Source of the DNA: Pirellulales bacterium
GTDB taxonomy: Bacteria > Planctomycetota > Planctomycetia > Pirellulales > JAEUIK01
Length of the DNA: 64,000 nucleotides
Assembly (NCBI GenBank): GCA_019745975.1
Contig: JAIESQ010000035.1
Span: forward strand, 1-64,000
Direction of reading: 5' to 3'
Shown: piece after piece, positions 47,325 through 57,208 of the stretch
Position numbering within the stretch: the first letter of the stretch is position 1
Layout: each line of letters begins with the position of its first letter
The notes under the pieces: model-generated
Seen by the model: the letters and a program-made list of their open reading frames with translations, nothing else
The model's database searches: none
Told to the model about the DNA's origin: nothing
Position numbers and translations under genes: made by a program

Positions 47325-48374
47325 ATGCTCCGCCACCTGGTATCTCGATTCCGCCCCGAGTTGGCTATCGACTTGGGGACCGCTAACACGCTGATCAGCG
47401 TGGTCGGCGAGGGGCTCGTCTTGAATGAGCCCTCGGTCGTCGCGGTCGAGCAAGGGACGCGCAACATTCTCTCCGGCGGATGCGCTGTCGGTCACCTGGC
47501 GCGGCAGATGTTGGGGCGCACGCCGAGCTCGATCTCGGTGGTGCGTCCGCTGTCGGCGGGCGTGATCACCGACTTTCAGTTGTGCGAGGCGATGCTGCGT
47601 TACTTCTTTCGCAAGGCGCAGCGGCAGACCGGCTTCGCGCGGCCGCGCGCGCTGGTGGCCGTGCCTGGCTGCATCACGCCGGTCGAGAAGCGGGCCCTCT
47701 TGGCAAGCACGCAGCGGGCCGGCGCCGGGCAGGTGTTCTTGATTCCCGAGGCCAAGGCCGCGGCACTGGGCGTGGGGCTGCCGATCGCCGAGCCGATGGC
47801 CAGCATGATCTGCGATATCGGCGGCGGCACCACCGAGCTGGCGGTGATCAGCATGTCGGACGTGGTCGCGAGCCGGTCGATTCGCGTCGGCGGCGACACG
47901 TTCGACACGGCAATCGCCGACAGCTTGCGCCGCCGCTACAGCCTGCGCATCGGGCCGTCTGCCGCCGAAGAACTGCGGATCGAAATCGGCAGCGCCTGGC
48001 CCTTGGATCACGAACTGGCGGCCGAGGTGCGCGGCGTTGACACCGTGACCGGGCTGCCGCGCAAGAGCACCGTGACCAGCGAGGAGGTTCGCGAGGCTCT
48101 GGCCGATCCGCTGGAAGCGATCGTAGAAGCGATGCACGCGGTGCTCGACGAATGTCCGCCCGAGCTGGCGGCAGACCTGGTCGACAATGGGCTGGTGCTG
48201 GCCGGCGGCGGGGCCCTGCTGCGCGGGTTCGATCGCTATTTCACCGAACGGCTGGGCGTGCCGACGCGGGTATCGCCCAACGCGTTGGAAGCGGTCGCGC
48301 GCGGCACGCTCAAGTGCCTGGAAGAGCTGTCGCTGTGGCGCGGCAATCTGGAATCGAGCGATGACGACGTATAG
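47325..48374 (+). CDS. mreB: Rod shape-determining protein MreB
   Basis: A 349-residue bacterial actin. Phosphate-1 motif AIDLGTANTLI, phosphate-2 motif CDIGGGTTELAVI, the GGDTFDTAI segment and the adenosine motif LAGGGALLRGFD are all intact, so ATP-dependent filament formation is expected. It guides wall synthesis along the cell. It is about normal length and directly precedes mreC, whose start overlaps its last 14 bp. Confidence 0.95.
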   Translation: MLRHLVSRFRPELAIDLGTANTLISVVGEGLVLNEPSVVAVEQGTRNILSGGCAVGHLARQMLGRTPSSISVVRPLSAGVITDFQLCEAMLRYFFRKAQRQTGFARPRALVAVPGCITPVEKRALLASTQRAGAGQVFLIPEAKAAALGVGLPIAEPMASMICDIGGGTTELAVISMSDVVASRSIRVGGDTFDTAIADSLRRRYSLRIGPSAAEELRIEIGSAWPLDHELAAEVRGVDTVTGLPRKSTVTSEEVREALADPLEAIVEAMHAVLDECPPELAADLVDNGLVLAGGGALLRGFDRYFTERLGVPTRVSPNALEAVARGTLKCLEELSLWRGNLESSDDDV

Positions 48375-49446
48375 CGAGCGCCGCAGAGCGAGCCGGGTCG
48401 GGCTGTTGTTGTGGCCGCTGTGCGCCGCGGCATTGTTGTTGCTACCGGATCGCGCGACCAGTGCCGCGCGCTGGGCCTGGCAACGCGCGATCGAGCCGGC
48501 GCGGAGTGCTGTATCGCGGGCTTGTGATCAAAGCGTTGACTACGCTCGTGCCTGGGGGGCCACGTGGGGCGATGCGCGCGAAGTCGCCGATTTGCGGCTC
48601 GAGGTGGAGCGGCTGCAAGCTGAGCTGGCCGAACTTGAAACGGGCCACCGCGTGGCGCTCGCGGCGACGAGTTTTGGCAGTCAGGGAAATACACCCGCCG
48701 ATCCAAAGGCCGCACTGCTGGACAAGCCAGCAGTGGCACCCGCTGACGTGGCGAATTCTGTGGCCGGGGTCATTGACCCCGGAAGTCTCGGCTCAACTCC
48801 GGCCTCCGTGAGGCCGGCTACAGGCTCTGCTGACGCGCTCTTGCGAGCGGCTGCCGTCGAAGCTCGCGTGCTCGGTCCGCTGGCTCAAGCGTGGCTCGTC
48901 GAGCGCCGGCAAATCGATCGCGGGCGCCGCGAAGGCGTACAGGACGGCGCGCTGGTGCTGACGCCAACACGGACGCTGTTGGATCGCGGCCGCGATGCTG
49001 CCCTGACGATCGATCATGTCGTGCTGGCGGGCGGTCGCGTGTGGGGGCGCTTGGCGCAGATCAACGAATGGACCAGCGAAGTGCGCCGCGTGACCGACGA
49101 AGGTTATCGCGACCTGGTGGAACTTCGCGCGTCGGGTGGCAAGCGCGCCTCGGTTGTCGCCCCGCGCGGAATTCTTGAAGGCCACGGCGGTACGCTCTGC
49201 CGCGTGCGGCTCATCGCGGCCGACGAGCCGGTGGCGGTCGGCGACGTGGTCGTTTCAGCATCGGCTCAAGGCTACTGTGACGGCCCGCTAGTCTACGGTG
49301 AGGTGGAGCGAGCCGAATGCCCGGCAGGAGCCAACCACTGGGACGTATGGGTGCGGCCAGCATTCGATCCACAAAAGGTGCCCGATCGCGTGGCCGTGCT
49401 GCGCGTCGAGTTCAATCCGGCGCGGGTGGCGATCCGCGAGAACTAA
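48361..49446 (+). CDS. mreC: Rod shape-determining protein MreC (with in-frame repeats)
   Basis: A 361-residue protein: N-terminal membrane helix (about 13-30), coiled coil (about 70-100), then a beta-barrel domain from about 180 with GVQDGALVLTPTRTLLDRG, VVLAGGRVWGRLAQI and AVGDVVVSASAQG. The match to MreC is by layout and position between mreB and mreD; sequence divergence is high. Residues 118-155 are encoded by two palindromic repeats (48713-48741 and 48758-48823), so the linker between coiled coil and beta domain is repeat-derived. The ATG at 48361 overlaps the end of mreB. Confidence 0.8.
   Translation: MTTYSERRRASRVGLLLWPLCAAALLLLPDRATSAARWAWQRAIEPARSAVSRACDQSVDYARAWGATWGDAREVADLRLEVERLQAELAELETGHRVALAATSFGSQGNTPADPKAALLDKPAVAPADVANSVAGVIDPGSLGSTPASVRPATGSADALLRAAAVEARVLGPLAQAWLVERRQIDRGRREGVQDGALVLTPTRTLLDRGRDAALTIDHVVLAGGRVWGRLAQINEWTSEVRRVTDEGYRDLVELRASGGKRASVVAPRGILEGHGGTLCRVRLIAADEPVAVGDVVVSASAQGYCDGPLVYGEVERAECPAGANHWDVWVRPAFDPQKVPDRVAVLRVEFNPARVAIREN
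48713..48741. repeat. Family A palindrome inside mreC, in frame
   Basis: CACTGCTGG-ACAAG-CCAGCAGTG-GCACCC is the reverse complement of the intergenic copy at 33562, with the same 9-bp stem. It encodes ALLDKPAVAP in mreC without a stop. Confidence 0.75.
48758..48823. repeat. Family B two-hairpin element inside mreC, in frame
   Basis: Outer repeats are CTGTGGCCGG and CCGGCTACAG (one mismatch). Inner hairpins are CCGGGGTCATTGACCCCGG and CCGGCCT-CCGTG-AGGCCGG. The design matches the element at 36896. It encodes about 22 residues ending VRPATG with no stop. Confidence 0.75.
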
Positions 49447-49465
49447 ATGAGTCGATCGGAGGCAA

Positions 49466-49538
49466 GGGGACGGGAGTCGTTTCTGGCCAGCGGCGTAACG
49501 GAATTCGGCACCGAAGCTCAGAAACGACTCCCGTCCCC
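49466..49538. repeat. 73-bp perfect hairpin between mreC and mreD
   Basis: GGGGACGGGAGTCGTTTCTG (49466-49485) and its exact reverse complement at 49519-49538 form a 20-bp perfect stem around a 33-base loop. It fills most of the mreC-mreD gap. In the transcript it would form a very stable structure. Confidence 0.85.
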
Positions 49539-49548
49539 GTAGGCCGCG

Positions 49549-50079
49549 ATGCGAATTATCGGTTTAGCAATTTTGCTGGCGGTTGCAGCACTGGTCGACG
49601 GCACCGTAACCGCGCGCGTGGCGATCGGCGCGGTAGTGCCCGATGGTTTTCTCGCGGCGCTCTTCGTTTGGCTCGTGTTGAACCGTGGAACGTGGGTCGT
49701 TGTCGGCGCGAGTGCTCTGGGTCTAGCGTGCGACCTGTCGGCCGGCAGTCGCTTGGGAATAGTGACGCTTGTGTATTCGCTGGCCGGCGCGGCTTGCGCC
49801 TGGTTCGACGACGAGCGGCCTGCGAGCCGACTGAGTCGACGGGCAGTAGTGACCGGGTTATCGGTGGCGACGCCCGTCGCGCTAGCGATCATTCTGGTAC
49901 TCACGGGTAATGCGAACGCCGCTTGGGCTCGTTCGTGCCTGCAGGGGGCGATCGTCGGCGGCTATAGCGTGGCGTGCGCGCTGCCGATCGTGTTGGCCTG
50001 GCGTTGGTGTGGCGAGTTGTGGGGCAGCGCGCACGTGACGGACGAGTTTGGCGGCAACCGTCGAGCGACGATGTTTTGA
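49549..50079 (+). CDS. mreD: MreD-like membrane protein
   Basis: A 176-residue membrane protein with about five hydrophobic helices: residues 3-20, 28-45, 48-65, 68-85 and 100-150 in part. The motif LACDLSAGSRLGIVTLVYSLAG fits the MreD pattern of Asp and Gly in the third or fourth helix. Assignment depends on both this pattern and its place after mreC. It is separated from mreC by a 73-bp hairpin, so expression may be uncoupled. Confidence 0.7.
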   Translation: MRIIGLAILLAVAALVDGTVTARVAIGAVVPDGFLAALFVWLVLNRGTWVVVGASALGLACDLSAGSRLGIVTLVYSLAGAACAWFDDERPASRLSRRAVVTGLSVATPVALAIILVLTGNANAAWARSCLQGAIVGGYSVACALPIVLAWRWCGELWGSAHVTDEFGGNRRATMF

Positions 50080-50217
50080 TTAGCGCTCACGCTGGCGACC
50101 CTCGCTCTCGATACATGTCCACTCATTAGTTGACGGAGGTCGGCGATGCGGCAGAGTGGTCTTGGTAGCGATTCAACGCGGGCCATACTGACAATGTTCA
50201 ACGCCGCCGAGCTTCTA

Positions 50218-50341
50218 GCCGCGCAGCGGCGACGGCGCTTAGCCGTGGGCGCCAGCCCACGGGAACCTGGCTTGATTGTTATTACTCGCTTGGTGTCCGT
50301 GGGTTAACACCCACGGCTAAGCGCTGCGGCCGCTGCGCGGC
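50218..50341. repeat. 124-bp long inverted repeat before the PBP2 gene
   Basis: GCCGCGCAGCGGC (50218-50230) pairs with GCCGCTGCGCGGC (50329-50341). GCGCTTAGCCGTGGG (50235-50249) pairs with CCCACGGCTAAGCGC (50310-50324). Smaller hairpins (CCGTGGG...CCCACGG) lie between. It ends 28 bp before the PBP2 start codon. Confidence 0.8.
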
Positions 50342-50369
50342 CAACGAAACCCACAGTTACAAATTCACC

Positions 50370-52595
50370 ATGCCGCGACCCGACCGACATTTCGACTGGC
50401 ATCGCGTGCTGCCCGACGTCGCGGACGATGGCGCCGTTATCGATCCCCGCGCGCGGCTCAGTCTGTGGCCCGTGGCGGTCGGGCTCATGTTGTTGCTGGT
50501 GTGGGCGCGCATGGCGTGGCTCGAGCGACGGGATGGCACGGCCTATCGCGAGTTGGCGACCCGGCCGATCGAGCGAGTGGAGGTGCTACTTGCGCCGCGC
50601 GGCCGCATTCTGACGCGCGACGGTACCGTATTGGCCCAGGATGAACATCGGCTGGCGCTAGCTGTCTCCTACCGTTGGTTGGAAGAACCTCCCAATGAAG
50701 GCTGGCTGCGACTCCAGGCTCGCTCGCGACTGGGGCTCGCCGAACGACGTGATGCCGGCCGGGTGGCACGCGAAATAGCGCGATTGCGCGACGAGCGTGC
50801 CGCACTGCATGCGTCGCTGGCAGCACTTTGCGGGCTGTCGGCCCAACAATGGCGCGCCGCCACGTGGCGCGTGCAATCGCGCGTCGCGGCAATTCACGGC
50901 GAGGTGAACGCCGCGCGAAGACGCGCGTATGAGATCAATGCGGCGGCCTCGGTATCGCCAAACACTAAGCCGAGGTCTGCGCAACCGGCTTCGCTGGCAC
51001 AGCACATTCGGCGCTTGCTTTTTCCTCCCGATGATCGCCGTCCGCCGGCCGAGATCGCGGTGGCCGAAGAACTAGAGCATCATGTCGTTTTCGAAGGTCT
51101 GACGCTCGAAGCGGCCGCGGCCATCGAGTCGCGCTCGGCTGCCTACCCCGGCGCGCGGGTCGTGCAACTGCCGCATCGCCGCTACCCGCAAGGATCGCTG
51201 GCAGCCAACTTGATCGGGCACTTGGGCGTTGCCTCGGCAGGATCGTCCACCGCCGAGATCAACTCGGCGTCGGCGCCGCGCGGCGGCGTGATGGGCATCG
51301 AACGGCAGCTCGAATCGCGGCTGCGCGGCCGCGCGGGCGCGGACGTCGAAGTCGTCGATCGCTCCGGCCACAGGCTGGCCAGCTTTCGACGCGCCGAGCC
51401 CGTGCGCGGTCGCGATGTCATGCTGTCGATCAATGCCTCACTCCAGGCTAGCTGCGAGCAATTGATCGAGCGCGCGCTGGCACGGCGGACGACAACCGCC
51501 GGCCTCAAGGCGACGCGAGGGGGCGGGGCGATCGTCGTGCTCGAAGCACGCAGCGGCGCGATCTTGGCCGCGGCCTCGGTCCCGACGTTTTCGCCCGAGG
51601 GCTTCACGCACGGAGTGCGCGCGTCGATCGAGCAAGTGCTGGCTGATCCCGGTCGACCACTCGTGGACCGCACCTGTCGGATGGCACTGCCGCCGGGTGG
51701 CATCTTCAAAGTGATGTCGACCCTGGCTTTGCTGGATTCAGGCAAGGTCCAATCCCACACGGTGCTGGCTTGCCAGGGTTACTGGCGACAACCCAACGAG
51801 CTGCGCTGCGCGGTCTATCGCCGACACGGACGCGGTCATGGCGAAGTCGATCTAACCCAGGCGCTGGCCTGTGGGTGCAACGTCTATTTCTTTGAGCATG
51901 CGGCGCGAGTGGGCGCTGGGCCGCTGGTTGATTGGACCGAGCGCTTTGGCTTCGGTCAGCCGAGCGGAGTGGACTTGCCTGATGAATCGGCCGGCCACGT
52001 TCCTGATGCTGGCGAAGCAACGCCTGTCGACTCGGACCGATCCCGGACAACGGCGCAACTTCTGGCGATCGGGCAGGGAGCGCTGACGGCCACGCCGCTG
52101 CAAGTGGCGCGGGCGATGGCCGCGATCGCCAACGGCGGACAGCTTGTAACGCCCTACGTCGTCAGTACGTTAGGAGTAGCCGAAGCGCCCTTGGGCGATC
52201 GAGAAGCCGGCGAGCCGATTCGTGTGGACTTCGACAGCGAGTTCCCAGAACTGATTGCGCGCGCGCCACGCGCAATCGAGGGGCTCGATCAGCTCCACCT
52301 GCAAACGTTGCGCGAGGCATTGCAATACGCGGTCGACGATCCGGATGGTGCGGCGAACGCCGTGCTCGCGGGGTCGACAACATCGATCGCTGGTTTGTCG
52401 GGGACGGCACAAGCTGGCTCAGGGCTAGGCGACCACGCCTGGTTTGCCGGCTACGCGCCGGCCGAGGCGCCGCGCATTGTCGTCGTCGTGGCACTGGAGC
52501 ACGCCGGCGAGGGAACCGTCGCGGCGGCGCCGGTGGCGCGGCTAGTCTTCGAGCGGCTGGTCGAACTCGGCTTTCTCAAAGCCGACGCGACCTAG
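50370..52595 (+). CDS. PBP2-like transpeptidase homologue lacking catalytic residues
   Basis: A 741-residue protein with one membrane helix (about 30-47), a large pedestal region (about 65-345) and a transpeptidase-type domain (about 360-735). Motif order and neighbours fit PBP2 (MrdA). The key residues are missing: LPPGGIFK has Gly444 where the nucleophilic Ser of SxxK should be, though Lys447 stays; ACGCNVYFF has Gly502 for the Ser of SxN; GLSGTAQ has Leu676 for the Lys of KSG. It should not bind penicillin covalently or cross-link peptides. It follows mreD. A pseudoenzyme scaffold is inferred. The frame is intact, with no sign of decay. Confidence 0.85.
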   Translation: MPRPDRHFDWHRVLPDVADDGAVIDPRARLSLWPVAVGLMLLLVWARMAWLERRDGTAYRELATRPIERVEVLLAPRGRILTRDGTVLAQDEHRLALAVSYRWLEEPPNEGWLRLQARSRLGLAERRDAGRVAREIARLRDERAALHASLAALCGLSAQQWRAATWRVQSRVAAIHGEVNAARRRAYEINAAASVSPNTKPRSAQPASLAQHIRRLLFPPDDRRPPAEIAVAEELEHHVVFEGLTLEAAAAIESRSAAYPGARVVQLPHRRYPQGSLAANLIGHLGVASAGSSTAEINSASAPRGGVMGIERQLESRLRGRAGADVEVVDRSGHRLASFRRAEPVRGRDVMLSINASLQASCEQLIERALARRTTTAGLKATRGGGAIVVLEARSGAILAAASVPTFSPEGFTHGVRASIEQVLADPGRPLVDRTCRMALPPGGIFKVMSTLALLDSGKVQSHTVLACQGYWRQPNELRCAVYRRHGRGHGEVDLTQALACGCNVYFFEHAARVGAGPLVDWTERFGFGQPSGVDLPDESAGHVPDAGEATPVDSDRSRTTAQLLAIGQGALTATPLQVARAMAAIANGGQLVTPYVVSTLGVAEAPLGDREAGEPIRVDFDSEFPELIARAPRAIEGLDQLHLQTLREALQYAVDDPDGAANAVLAGSTTSIAGLSGTAQAGSGLGDHAWFAGYAPAEAPRIVVVVALEHAGEGTVAAAPVARLVFERLVELGFLKADAT

Positions 52596-52766
52596 TCTCC
52601 GCCGTTTGCGCGAGTTTCATCCCGCAGTTTCGCGCGCCCAGTTCGGACGGGCGATTCGAACTGAAGAAACCGGCCTGATTTTGGGACGCTCGAAGACGGA
52701 CCTCTTAACTGCGAATTGTCAATTGCAAGTGATTGAAAATAAATGACTTGCGACGCTCCCGGCCCA

Positions 52767-52795
52767 TTGCGAATCGGCCCCAAAAACGGTAAATT
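52767..52795 (+). promoter_or_regulatory. Candidate sigma-70 promoter for gyrA
   Basis: TTGCGA (52767-52772) and TAAATT (52790-52795) are separated by 17 bp, 74 bp before the gyrA start. Each hexamer has two mismatches to consensus. Confidence 0.45.
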
Positions 52796-52869
52796 ACTGG
52801 GGCCTCAAACGAGCCATTTTTTGCTCGCGATCCGAGTGATCGGCGGGCCTTCGGCCAAAGGAGTGCAGG

Positions 52870-55722
52870 TTGTCCAACGACCCTACCGACCCCGACGATC
52901 TTGAGCCCTCGGACGCGGATGAAACCCCCGAACTGCCTGCGGGCGCCACGGCCGGCGACTCCAATGCCGGCAAAATCATCGGGATGTCGATCGAGGATGA
53001 GCTGAAGGACAGCTACCTCACCTACGCGATGAGCGTGATCGTGAGCCGCGCCCTGCCCGACGTGCGCGACGGGCTAAAACCCTCGCAGCGGCGGATTCTC
53101 GTGGCCATGAACGACCTGAACCTGGGCCCGGGCGCCGGCCGGGTCAAGTGCGCCAAGATCTGCGGCGACACGATGGGCAACTATCACCCGCACGGCCAGG
53201 AGGTGATCTACCCCACGCTGGTGCGCATGGCCCAAGAGTGGAACATGCGCTACGTGCTGGTCGACAAGCAAGGGAACTTCGGTTCGATCGCGGGGCTGCC
53301 GCCGGCGGCCATGCGATATACCGAGGCGCGGATGGCGAACTTCGCCTCGCTGCTCTTGGAAGACTTGAAGCTCGACACCGTCGACTTCGTGCCGACGTAC
53401 GACGAGGAGCGATCGGAGCCGTCGGTCTTGCCGGCGCGATTTCCGAACCTGCTGGTCAACGGCGCCAACGGCATCGCGGTCGGCATGGCGACTTCGATTC
53501 CGCCACACAATCTCAGCGAAGTTTGCGATGGCTTGATCAAGGTGATCGACGAGCCCGACGTGTCGATCGACGAGATCATGGAGATCATTCCCGGTCCCGA
53601 CTTTCCCACGGGGGGGATCATCTGCGGGCGCGTGGGCATTCGCCGCGGCTACTACACGGGGCGCGGCAATGTGACCTTGCGCGCCCGCGCCACGATCGAA
53701 GAGCACGGAAAAGGCCGACACCGCATCGTGGTGCACGAGATTCCCTTCCAGCAGGCGCGCGACACCGTCGAGTTGCGGATCGCCGAGCTAATCAACGAGG
53801 ACAAGATCAAGGGCATTTCGAACCAGCGCAACGAGAGCGATCTCAAGGAGCCAGTGCGGCTGGTGCTGGAGCTGAAGAAAGACGCCGACCCCGAGGTGGT
53901 GCTCAATCAGCTCTATCAGTTCTCGCCGCTACAAGACACGTTCTCGATCATTCTGCTGGCCTTGGTCGATGGCCGGCCGCGGCTGTTGAACATCAAGGAG
54001 ATGCTGCAAGAGTACGTGCGGCATCGCACGACGGTGATTCGCCGTCGCACGCAGTTTCTGCTCAACAAGGCGCGACAGCGCAAACACACGGTCGAAGGTT
54101 TGTTGTTGGCCTTCGCCGACATCGACGAAGTGATCCAGACTATCCGCACGTCGAAGACGCAAGCCGAGGCCAAAGCGCGGCTGATGGGGATCGAGGTGCC
54201 CGCCGCGATGATGGAGCGGGCGCTGGGGGCCGCGGGCTACGCCGATTTCCAGTCGGAGCGCGGCGTATCCACGACCTACACGTTAACGGCCGTGCAGGCC
54301 GACGCCATCCTGCGAATGACGCTCGGCCAGTTGGTCAATCTCGAGCAGGAAAAGCTCGGCGGCGAGTATCGCGAGCTGCTCGACGAAATCGCCGAGTACG
54401 TGCGCATCCTCTCCGACGAGAAGCACGTCTTGGCGATCGTGCGGGCCGACTTGCTGGAGATCAAGCGCCGCTTCGGCGACGAGCGCCGCACCGAAATCAG
54501 CGGTGAAGAGCTGGGGAATATTGATCTCGAAGACCTGATCGCCGAAGAGACGATGGTCGTGACGATCAGCCAGCAGGGCTACATCAAGCGGACCCCGTCG
54601 AGCGTCTACCGTGCGCAGCGCCGCGGCGGCAAGGGGTTAATCGGCGCCCGCACCGACGAAGAAGACCCGATCCGGCACCTGTTCGTCGCCAGCACGCACG
54701 ACTATCTGCTGTTTTTCAGCAACCTGGGCAAATGCTACTGGCAGAAGGTGTACGATCTGCCGCAAATGAGCCGCGAAAGCCGCGGTCGGGCGGTGGTGAA
54801 CCTGCTGCGGTTTGCCCCGGACGAGCGCGTTGCGGATTGCCGGGCGGTGCGCAATTTCAACGAGCCAGGTGCTTCGCTGTTGATGGCCACCAGTGGCGGA
54901 GTCGTCAAGAAGACCTCGCTCGAACAGTACAGCCGTCCACTAAAAGGGGGCATCATCGCGATCAAGCTGCGCGAGGGGGATGAACTGGTCGACGTCGTGG
55001 TCACGCGTCCCGGCGACGAAGTCGTGCTGGCAACCACGGGGGGGATGGCGATTCGCTTTAGCGAAGCCCAGGCGCGCCCGATGGGTCGCAACACCACCGG
55101 CGTCAAAGGGATCACGTTGTCGGCGGGAGACCGCGTTGTCGGGATGGTTGTGGCCGACCCCGAGGCCACGCTGCTGACCGCCTGCGAAAACGGTTACGGC
55201 AAACGGACATTCTTCGGACCCAATAGCGCAATTGCCGAATCCGACGCCGACGCAGGGAGCGAAGTCGACGAGTCGGCCGACGATGTCGCCACGGGGGCGG
55301 AGGAAAGTGACGAACTCGGCGAGGGAGAGGAATCGGGCGAAAGCTCCACGAGCCAGCGGTACCGCGCGCAGCGGCGCGGCGGGCGCGGGTTGCGCGACAT
55401 CAAGACACAGCCGCGCAATGGCCCCGTCGTGGGCGTCACCTCGGTCACCGACGACGACGAACTGCTGATGATCACGGCCCGCGGCAAGATTCAGCGGATG
55501 GCTGCCCGCGAGATCAGCATCATCGGCCGCAATACGCAGGGGGTGCGGATCATGAGCCTCGACGAGGGAGACACCCTGGCCGCCGTAGTTCGCGTGCCGC
55601 GCGAGGCGGGTCGTGCTGCAGACGAGGAACCGAACGAGACCATGCCTCCAGGGGCCGGCGCGACGGATTCGGATGAGTCGGCGGCCGAGGGGGGCACCAC
55701 GCCGCCGGCCGCCGAAAACTAG
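52870..55722 (+). CDS. gyrA: DNA gyrase subunit A
   Basis: A 950-residue gyrase A. The catalytic Tyr is in [11 protein letters not shown], and the N-terminal [19 protein letters not shown] is typical. The GyrA box is [10 protein letters not shown] near residue 580. A second copy of almost the same motif, [10 protein letters not shown], lies near 831. Just before it is an acidic, low-complexity insert of about 45 residues (roughly 785-830), and the C-terminus is also acidic. The protein is longer than E. coli GyrA (875). The start is a TTG at 52870, set by AAGGAG about 8 bp upstream. Confidence 0.94.
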   Translation: MSNDPTDPDDLEPSDADETPELPAGATAGDSNAGKIIGMSIEDELKDSYLTYAMSVIVSRALPDVRDGLKPSQRRILVAMNDLNLGPGAGRVKCAKICGDTMGNYHPHGQEVIYPTLVRMAQEWNMRYVLVDKQGNFGSIAGLPPAAMRYTEARMANFASLLLEDLKLDTVDFVPTYDEERSEPSVLPARFPNLLVNGANGIAVGMATSIPPHNLSEVCDGLIKVIDEPDVSIDEIMEIIPGPDFPTGGIICGRVGIRRGYYTGRGNVTLRARATIEEHGKGRHRIVVHEIPFQQARDTVELRIAELINEDKIKGISNQRNESDLKEPVRLVLELKKDADPEVVLNQLYQFSPLQDTFSIILLALVDGRPRLLNIKEMLQEYVRHRTTVIRRRTQFLLNKARQRKHTVEGLLLAFADIDEVIQTIRTSKTQAEAKARLMGIEVPAAMMERALGAAGYADFQSERGVSTTYTLTAVQADAILRMTLGQLVNLEQEKLGGEYRELLDEIAEYVRILSDEKHVLAIVRADLLEIKRRFGDERRTEISGEELGNIDLEDLIAEETMVVTISQQGYIKRTPSSVYRAQRRGGKGLIGARTDEEDPIRHLFVASTHDYLLFFSNLGKCYWQKVYDLPQMSRESRGRAVVNLLRFAPDERVADCRAVRNFNEPGASLLMATSGGVVKKTSLEQYSRPLKGGIIAIKLREGDELVDVVVTRPGDEVVLATTGGMAIRFSEAQARPMGRNTTGVKGITLSAGDRVVGMVVADPEATLLTACENGYGKRTFFGPNSAIAESDADAGSEVDESADDVATGAEESDELGEGEESGESSTSQRYRAQRRGGRGLRDIKTQPRNGPVVGVTSVTDDDELLMITARGKIQRMAAREISIIGRNTQGVRIMSLDEGDTLAAVVRVPREAGRAADEEPNETMPPGAGATDSDESAAEGGTTPPAAEN

Positions 55723-55741
55723 CCTGGCGGCGTGAAAGTGA

Positions 55742-56773
<1,032 letters not shown>

Positions 56774-56795
56774 TTCGGATTGGTTTTTTCCGTGT

Positions 56796-56820
56796 GCCAC
56801 TGCTTGCCCTTTCGGCAAGC
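56796..56820. repeat. Hairpin after gmd
   Basis: GCTTGCC-CTTTC-GGCAAGC (56802-56820) is preceded by GTGCCACT, like family A repeats. It lies 25 bp past the gmd stop, just after a T-rich run, and might act in termination. Confidence 0.45.
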
Positions 56821-56832
56821 ACTGTTAGTTGT

Positions 56833-56964
<132 letters not shown>

Positions 56965-56967
<3 letters not shown>

Positions 56968-57148
56968 GCCCGCATTTCTCACCAACTTCGTCGCGAGCAG
57001 AGTTAAGTGCTTGGATGGCAAGAAGCAGGGTGTGGATCGACCGGAAGCGTATTGGCTCATACGTTGAGGACCGAGACGCACCCGGCGACGCCGCCATCCA
57101 AGGACTTGGGCTCCGCGTAGCAGATGGCTGGTGAGAAATGCGGGCTAG
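56965..57148. mobile_element. MITE-like element, copy 2 (184 bp)
   Basis: Same 20-bp perfect inverted ends and same 184-bp length as the copy at 29668; the differences noted are one base near 56999 (A for G) and one near 57070 (C for T). It inserted at the edge of the nested element and ends 60 bp before moeA, so it may affect that gene's expression. Confidence 0.8.
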
Positions 57149-57154
57149 TCATTG

Positions 57155-57175
57155 CACTGCTTCTGCGAAGCAGTG
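57155..57175. repeat. Small perfect hairpin upstream of moeA
   Basis: CACTGCTTC-TGC-GAAGCAGTG has a 9-bp stem and a 3-base loop, 34 bp before the moeA start. It resembles family A repeats and may influence the 5' end of the transcript. Confidence 0.55.
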
Positions 57176-57208
57176 GCACACCACGACCAGCGATTCGCGG
57201 GCGGGTTG

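Noticed and set aside
56796-56820. The hairpin after gmd as a firm intrinsic terminator
   Set aside because: The T-rich run lies before the stem and not after it, so termination is not supported.
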